Below are positions 12,201 through 21,200 of a stretch of DNA of 25,590 bases, one piece after another (positions within the stretch are counted from its first letter, which is position 1; each line of letters opens with the position of its first letter). The notes below the pieces were generated by a model. It saw only the letters and a list, made by a program, of their open reading frames with translations. It did not search any database and had not been told where the DNA came from. The translations under genes and the position numbers were made by a program. The DNA lies in NCBI GenBank assembly GCA_946406305.1, contig CAMJKC010000001.1, positions 1 through 25,590 on the forward strand, read 5' to 3'. Origin of the DNA: an uncultured Lachnospiraceae bacterium (lineage in GTDB: Bacteria > Bacillota > Clostridia > Lachnospirales > Lachnospiraceae).

Positions 12201-15200
12201 CAAACATAATGTCTGGGCCAAGTTATGAAGAAGTGAAATTCTATGTAGAAAAAACAGAAGCAAATATAAATGTTTCTATCAGCCCTATATATATATACAA
12301 AAAGTCTACAGGAACATTGATAGATGAGCCAATCGTAAATGCTGAAGAATATACAAGTAGAGGATATACATTTGCTGGGTTTGTTGGAAGAAATGAAACA
12401 GGCGAAATCACAACATGGGATTTCTCAAAGAATAAAATGGTAGGTAGCGAAGTAAGAAATAATTTACCATATGACAGAACTCTATATATGGTAGTGACTG
12501 ATGACAATGTAAAGTTAAAAGCTTGTGGATTAAGAGAGGATGAGGCTTGTAATCATGATTCTAATACTACACATATGGTAAGAGGCGGGAATCAATCAGG
12601 AAGTGAAAGAGCAAAGTATTTGAATTATGTAATGGTAAGCACTGTTGCACAGTTGTTCTATGAGTATCAAGCTGATTCAGAGAAATACAGCACACAGTAC
12701 ATACTTAAAAATGATATAACAATATCAAATGGACTTAGCTCTATTACTGCACAAGTTATAAATTTAAATCACAATACTATATATGTTGAAAATGAGACAA
12801 ACACTCCATTTATGCCAGGAAGTGGAAGCAATAATAAATTGATAAATGACGGAGTAGAGTCATATGGGTTTATTGTTGATAGTAATGATTATAGTTTGCC
12901 AAGAGGAAAGATAGTAGGAAGAAGTAACTTAGGATACAAAAAGGGAATCATAGGTGATGATTTATCAAAAGGTGACAGAGAAGGAATTTTCATTGGCAAT
13001 ATTGATATATTAAGTTTTGATAATCAAAACTTATCGCAAGATGTAAATGGAATGATAAATACAATAAGAGATACATATTTGGAAAATGTAAAAATTGGCG
13101 ACATATATTCTAAATGCAGCATCTTAAATACGAATACTATATATATGAAAGATGTGGAGATAGTCGGTTGTATTACACATAATAGCCATTTAATAAATGT
13201 AGTGAATAATTATTCTTCAAAAAGAATATTTGCAATATCTAATATAGTGAATATTGACGAGAATAATGTTTATTCAAGTGGCACAACACAAAATAGCCTT
13301 ATAAATATAAATGCGAATGTTGACTTTAGACTATTAGCTGATAGTAATATAGAGATAACAAAAAATAAAATACATGCGAGACAAAGAGCTTCAAGCCGTG
13401 ATACTGAAAACAGTGCACAGCTTATAAACTTATTGCAGAATGCAAATAGCGATGACCAAATACTTGGAAAGATTAGTGTAATAGAAAATGGATTTTATGG
13501 TTTTGAAAGATTTACTACAAACCATATAAGGAGTATATATATTGACAACTTGTCACCTATTACTCTTGGAGATGTATATATAAACATTTCTGACCCTGTA
13601 GTAGATGGACTTTCAATAGAAACAGCAAGTATAGGCATAGGAAATTATTCTATGTCAAGGGCAATATTTAAACAAAAAGAAAATACACAATTATTAGCAA
13701 ATGAGTCGGTAATTGATTTTGACTGCTACAACCTTCCAAGTGGCACTTCACAGTTTGTATATGGTGGATGGTATCATACAAATGTAAAAGATTATAATGC
13801 TGGGTTGTTTACAGTTGAAGATGTATTTAAAGTAGTTAATAATGAAGAGGCGGTTATATATAAATCTAACAGAGACAATAACAGCAATGTATACATAGGA
13901 AGAAAAGCTAATCTTGGAAGAATTGAGTTTGTAGAGCAAGATGGGGAAGAAGGAAGCAATAATGTATTAAAAGTTCAATATGTAGCACCAGGAATTCATA
14001 CTTCATTTGAGAGAATAAAAGAATTTAACTACGGAGATGATTATGACTGGACAGGACCTGATACAGAAGGTGTAGAAACAATAATATATGAAGAAGATAA
14101 GATAGCAACAAATACAAATGCTCTTTATACAAAAGTGAACAGAGGAGATGTAAAATATGTAAAAGGAGATTTAAATTCTCTCCATGTTCATGAATTAGTT
14201 GTAGGCTCAGAAGAGTTTAATAAGGAAGCTTCATTTAGAGGAATTAAAAAAGCTGAAAGTATAAATGGAAGTTATGAATATGTATATCTTAAAAAAGATA
14301 TAGTCGTAAACGATACAGGTAGTTTGTGGGGAATAGCAAATGGGAGACTTGGAATATGCTTAAATGGTCATAAGCTCATATTTAGTGGTGGAGTAAATTA
14401 TCTTGATGATATGAATGCAAGTATTTTCATAACAGATTGTAAGGGGACAGGAGAAATCTCAAATGTAGGCAGTAGCACAAACATTATCCCTGCTATGTTA
14501 GTTGCAAATGGTGGAGTTCATATATCAAATATAAACATAACAAATATGACGAACCCACTTATAATGGGAGCCGACATAGATAAGTTCTCTATGATCAATA
14601 GTAAATTTATAAATAACAATGTAAGCAAAATAAACCCTATAATTGATATAGATGGTGTATTGAGTGATGCAACTGTAAAGAACATAGAAATTAGCAACAA
14701 TTCATCAAGTATTATGAGGCTTGACTATGTTAAAGATATGGTTGTGTCAGATATAAATATACATGACAATAATTTAAAAGAAGATGCACCAATATTTATA
14801 ATAAGTGAAGCAAAAGGAAGTATAAAAAATATTAAATTTGAGAATAATAAAAAAGAAATAGCAGATTCAGTAAATGCTGCAATGCTTTTAATACAAGGAG
14901 AAGCTTCAGACATAGTTATAGATGGGGACAATTATATAAATGGAAATACTTTAGCTGGAAGGGGAACTATAATAACTATTAATACAGGTGGAAAAGTAGA
15001 AGTAAAAAATGTTAAGGCTTCTTCAAACAAAGGTTCTGGCTATATGATTAAAAACTTAAAAGATAACATAAGCTTAAGTTTAAATAATATTGAGTTTAGA
15101 GATAGTGAAGGACAAGAATTATATGGCATATATTCAAATGATATAAACAGTGAAGGAAGAGCATCAATTTCAGAGATTACATTTGAAAACAATAAAATGG

Positions 15201-18200
15201 CAACAATGATTCATTTTACAGGAAGTGATAAGAATGTAAATAACCTTACTATATCTGGCATAAAGATGCTCACGAATACTATATATGATGAGTATGGTCT
15301 AATTATGTTAAACGGAGGAAGAGAAGTCAACATAAATGATATTGAGATAAGAAATAACAAATTATTTAATGCTTCACTAATAGATATTCTTGAAACAAGC
15401 GATATAGATATGTCAAATATAAAAATTGAGAATAATACTTTGACATCAAATAAGGCTGTTCCGTTGGTGCTTAATTTGACAAATTCAAATAATATGGTAA
15501 TAGATGGAATAGATGTATTAGGCAATAATTCTATAGGTGGAAGTGATGAAGGTATTATATCTATACTTGGAAATAGCACAGAAGTTAGTTTGAAGGGAAA
15601 TGTAAATATAGAGAAGAACTCTTTTGTAAACTATGGAGCTTTATATATCTCTGGTGCAGCATTAACTGCAAATAAAAACAGTTCTATTATATTAAGAGAT
15701 AACATAGCAACGGGAAGTTATGCAAATGCAGTTTATGCTGTAAACGCTCAAATGACATTACTTGGAGATAAGTTTGAGGTAGCTAAAAATAGTGGAGGAG
15801 AGCTTGGTGCAGTATATGTAAAAGATACAAACTTCTATGCAGCAAACAAAATATACATAAAAGAAAATAAAGACAGGAATAACATAAGTTCAAACTTGTA
15901 TTTAGCAGGAAACAGCTATATTAAAAAATATGAAACAGAAAAGATTTCAATGGATTCTTATATAGGAATCACAAAAGAAGAAAGTAAAAACAACACAATG
16001 GTATTTAATGGTTGGGGAAGAGAAAATGTTGAAGGATATAACAAAGGAGATTATTATTTCCCTCAAGCATTATTCTATGTTGATGAGAAGATAGAGGATA
16101 GAGGATGGAAGATTTATAGATATGGTCCAGAAGGGTTTATCTACATAGGAAGTAATTTTGTTGAACTCAAATTCTTGAGATATGATATGACAGAAATTGA
16201 TACAGAGTATATAGCAAAAAATGTCAGAACAGGAACTGACAAAATGACAATAGACAACTCAGATAGTTCAGCGATGTGGCAAGGGCCTATTGCTACTGAT
16301 GAAAACAGAAGAGATTACTGGGATATGGATAAAGATAGCGATGAAGAAAATGAAGTTTTATTATCAAAATCTAATTATGTCCGTTCTTTAATTCATGTTC
16401 ATAAAGATTGTGGCTTATTTGAGGGTAATAGTTGTAATCACTTAAACGGAGCAGTTCATTCAGAGAGTTCTAAATATACAAGTGTATATAGTGTGAATGA
16501 TTTTGACATAGCAAATTATGACCACTTTGCATTGTTTAGAGATATAGATATTACATCTAATACATTTGGAAATAGTTCAAAGAACTTGAATATATGTTTA
16601 AATGGCCACACAATGAGATTTGCAAGAGGAATGAATTGGCTTAATTTATCTTCTGGTCAAACTATGAATATTTGTGATTGCACAAAGAGTGGTAAAATTG
16701 AAACAAGCACTACTGATTTAGGAGGGAATTCATCACTCATAAATGTAACAAATGGAAGGCTTAATTTATATGGAATTACAATAAAAGACTTTGTGACATC
16801 TGGTGAAAATGGAAACATAATAAATGTAAATGAAAGAAACGCTCATTTATATGCTGAAGACATTGTCGTTGAAAATGTGAGGACAATAGGCGGAAATGTC
16901 ATTATGAGTGCAAATGGCAATGTGAATATAAAAGGAGCTAAATTTGCAAATTGTAACACAACAAGTACTAATTTACTATATGGAAATATAAATATATATA
17001 ATTCAACTTTTGACAACAACACAGGATTTTATGCTATGGTAAATGGCTTAGGCAGGATAGATGGTTGTAAATTTACAAACAATGTCACACAAGATAGTGA
17101 TGCAGCAGCAGTATATAGCATGGGATTTGAATTTACAGGGCACAATGAATTTGAAAAGAATGTAGTAAATGGAAATAGTGGAAGAGGTGGCGCTCTATTT
17201 ATTGATGGTGGAAACACAGGAAAGACAGTTTCGTTGGCAAGTATGTCATTTATAGAAAACTCTGCAAAAGATGGTGGTGCTATTTATGTAATAGGTGGAG
17301 TCACATTAAACTTACAAGAAGATATATATATGGCAGACAACACTAATACTATATATAACAACTCTTCTAAAGTAAACTTTGTTCATGTTGATGATTTATA
17401 TACAGAAAAAACGAGGGCAGTAAAAATTTTAGGTGCAAACGGAGAGTATGTTTTATCAAGTGATGTTTCAACTACGACATACTACTCTTTACTCAGTGGA
17501 AGAATAGTCAACACGAATGCAGACTTTACATATATAGCTTCAGCCAATAGCAACTTTAGTGGCTATATGTTTATGACATATGGAAGTAATTTGTTTATAG
17601 ATGGAGAGACAGAAGGAAGTGGTATATTCGTAACAGATGATGTACATGAATTATTCTACTCAGATAGCACACACAAAATAAATAAAAATACAAGACTTAG
17701 ATATTATGCAAATAAGAGAGATGTAAAAATATTAGACCAATTAAATGTAATAACAAATTATGGAGACGATTTTAAATTAAAAGATATTGTGACTATTGAC
17801 AATAAAAATAGAGAGGGAGCAGAAACTCCATATAGCATATATGAATATGGCGGACATGCATATATGGGATTCCCAAGAAGGAATTTGACAGTAAAAGCAA
17901 ATGGTGGATATTTTGTAAATCCAGATACTGGAGCTCATTATACAGAGTACACTATGGAAGTTGAAAAATATACACCTATTAACGATATAATTATACCAAC
18001 AAGAGGTAAATATGCATTTGTAGAATATAATACAAGACTTGGGAAAAATGTTGAAGGGGCAATGACTGTTACAAGTGGAATGGATTATTGGTCTGATGAA
18101 GATGAGACGATATATGCACTTTGGGAAACAGAGAAATATACAGTAAGGTTTAACAAAAATAACTCTCGTGCTGTAGGAACTATGTCAGAAATAAGAGTTG

Positions 18201-21200
18201 GAATAGAAGAGGTGTTTGATATGCCAAAACTTGGGTTTAATTTCCCAGGTGTAAAACTCGCTTATTGGCAACAAGATATAAAAGATAGTGCAGGAAGAGT
18301 GATAGGAATAGCAACTTATTCAGAGTTTGAGAAAAATATAGTCGGCATAGGGCAAGTTGATGAAATTGTAGTTTTGAATGCTATATGGGATATAAGAGTT
18401 CTTGACATAACATACGATAAAAACACCCCATTGTCACCACTTGGAGATGGTGAAAATGTGGTTACAGGAGATATGCCAACTCAACAAGTAATAATATATG
18501 AGAAAAAGAAGTTTGATGCAAGCGAATATAACCTACAAGGATATATATTTAGAGGATGGGATACGAAAAAAGTTGGGCCAGAGGAAGCAGAAGATAATGA
18601 TTATATAGTTCCTTATGGCAATAATGTAGATATACCTTTTGAAGAAGTATATGGGAAGTCAGATAATGGAAAAATTACTTTGTATGCGGTTTGGACAAGA
18701 AGAATATATAATGGCTATATACATGTAAATGATGCAAGAGAAAATATGGGAAGCACATATGCAAACTTTAGTGAAATAGGAGAAGGCGATACGGTAATAA
18801 CAGTTCCACTAAAATACGATACAGTGCTAAAAGACCTTCCTATAGGAGAAAGAAAAGGATATAAATTCGGATATTATACGAGAAATAGAAATGTGCCAGT
18901 AGAGAGTAAGGAAAGCTATGAAGATGTAATTAACAATACTACTGTGTCAAGGTTCACTGCCCCAGTAAATTTATATGCATTGTGGATAAATGAAAAATAT
19001 GAATTGAAGCTCAATATTAGAGATGGATATTGGGAAGATGGTAGCGAGAGTAAAACATTTAATGTATACTTTGATGAATTGCCTTTTGAAAATGAAAACA
19101 GCGTCAAACCAAAGAATGATAACTATAAATTTGATTATTGGAATAAGAGAGATGTAGATTACAAAGAATTGATTGTAAGCCAAGAAGTGTATGACAAAGA
19201 AAAAGAGAGCAATATGTTGAGTGGTGATGTGGGATATACATACGATGGAGATATGAATTTATATGCTGTATATTTCCCAACGAGAACAAATGTAGTATTT
19301 GATGTAAATGATAGTGAAGCAACATTTGAGATTGACGGTGTGAAGAGTAAGTTGGCAACATACTCTATAGCATTAAATGAAAGGATGTCTGAGAGCCTTG
19401 AGAAATTCCCTACACCTACGAAGAGCGGACATAGAATATCTTATTGGAGTTTAAATAAAGAAGATAACGGACAAGATATAATTGATGAAAATACTATATG
19501 GAAATATATATCTGAGTATACGAAGGTATATGCACACTATGTCACAGGTTCATACAATATCAAATATAGTCCTGGAAAAGCTGGAAGTGAAGTAGAAGGT
19601 GTGATGGAAGGTGAAAACGGAATAAAATTTGACGAACCACATAAAATTTCAAAAACAAAATACAAATGGGATAAGCACACACAAGTAGGTTGGTATATAA
19701 ATAATCCACAACTTGATGAAAATGGAAATCCTTATGCGATAGAAATAGTTGGCAAACAAGAAAAAGTAACGACATTATTTGGTTTAGATGCAACAGTTAA
19801 AAACTTGACAAATGTAAATGATGCGACAGTTGAGCTTGTGGCAGCTTGGGATACTTTTGAAAGAGTTTATTATATAAACTTCCATCAATCAACGCCATCA
19901 ACACCTGCAGCAGGAGCAGAAAATATAGTTAAAGGAGAAATGAAAACTCAAAGAGCTTCTTTGATTAAGTCGGAAGTAATAAATGAAAATAAATTTGAGT
20001 TAGAGGGCTATAAGTTTGAGCATTGGGTAACTGCAAGTGGGCGAATAATAAAAGATAAAGAAGTGATAAGACCTTTAGTAGAAGAAGAAAATGAGACAAT
20101 AGATTTGTATGCTGTATGGAGCAAGAAACAATATGTATGGAATTATGCGTTCCCAAGGAAGACACAAGAAATATCTACAACATCATACATAGCTACTTAC
20201 GACACAGTAATAACAATTCCAGATGTGACATTTACAAATCCTGTTTATGAGATATGGGGTTGGTCACTTGTAGAAGACAATACGGATTATGCAACTTACG
20301 AAGAAGCATATCCACATATAATAAATGAAGACAATGTTAAAAATATAGTTTGTAGAGGAGAGGGAACATTATACCCAATAATGCACAAGAAATTTTTAGA
20401 GATTATATATGTGACAGATACAGGGGTAGAACTTGAACTTGAGGATATGCCAGGATATATAGTGCCAGGACTTGATGTTTTAATACCTGTGCCAGAAAGA
20501 AAAGATGCTGAGTTTGACGGATGGGGTGAAAGTGAATATATTCCAAAAGTTTCATCAGAAAGTCAAACAAGTAGATATAAGGGCAGCTTTACTATACCTG
20601 CAAAATCACAAGAAGAGATAAGAAATATGGATGACATAACATTTGTGACTTATTGGTTAGCTGGTAAATACAAGATAATACTAAATAACAATGGAAGAGG
20701 TAAGACACCAGAAGGTAATACTACATATACAATTGATGCAAGAGTAGATGAAAATGTGACACTTCCAAGAGTATTTACGAGAAATGTATCATCATCATAT
20801 TATTTGTCATCATATAATACAGAATCTAATGGACAAGGAAAATCATATAGTGCAGGCACTGTATATACAAATATAGCAAAAGAAAACGAGACAATAACTC
20901 TTTATGCTATATGGGCAAGGGCAAGCAGTGGAGGTGGCAATACAGGTGGTTCATCAGGAGGTTCAAATAGTGCGAACTTCACAAGACCAAGCACGAATAC
21001 AAATAACACTATTAACTTGCCTAACAATATAACGATAGTTGGAAATTTGATAAATAGTACAGGTGGCAGCATGCCAAACATAATTCAAATAGGTATGGGG
21101 GTAGGCAATGTAGTAGAGGTAGTAGGAGCTGTAAGACAGACTCAACCTTCAGTAGATGTAACATTAGATCCAGTAAGTGATGTTCAATGGACAAGAAACC

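Noticed and set aside
2198..17640. CRISPR or short direct DNA repeats in the repetitive section
   Set aside because: Repeats are at protein level, long and diverged; no short identical DNA repeats with regular unique spacers were seen.
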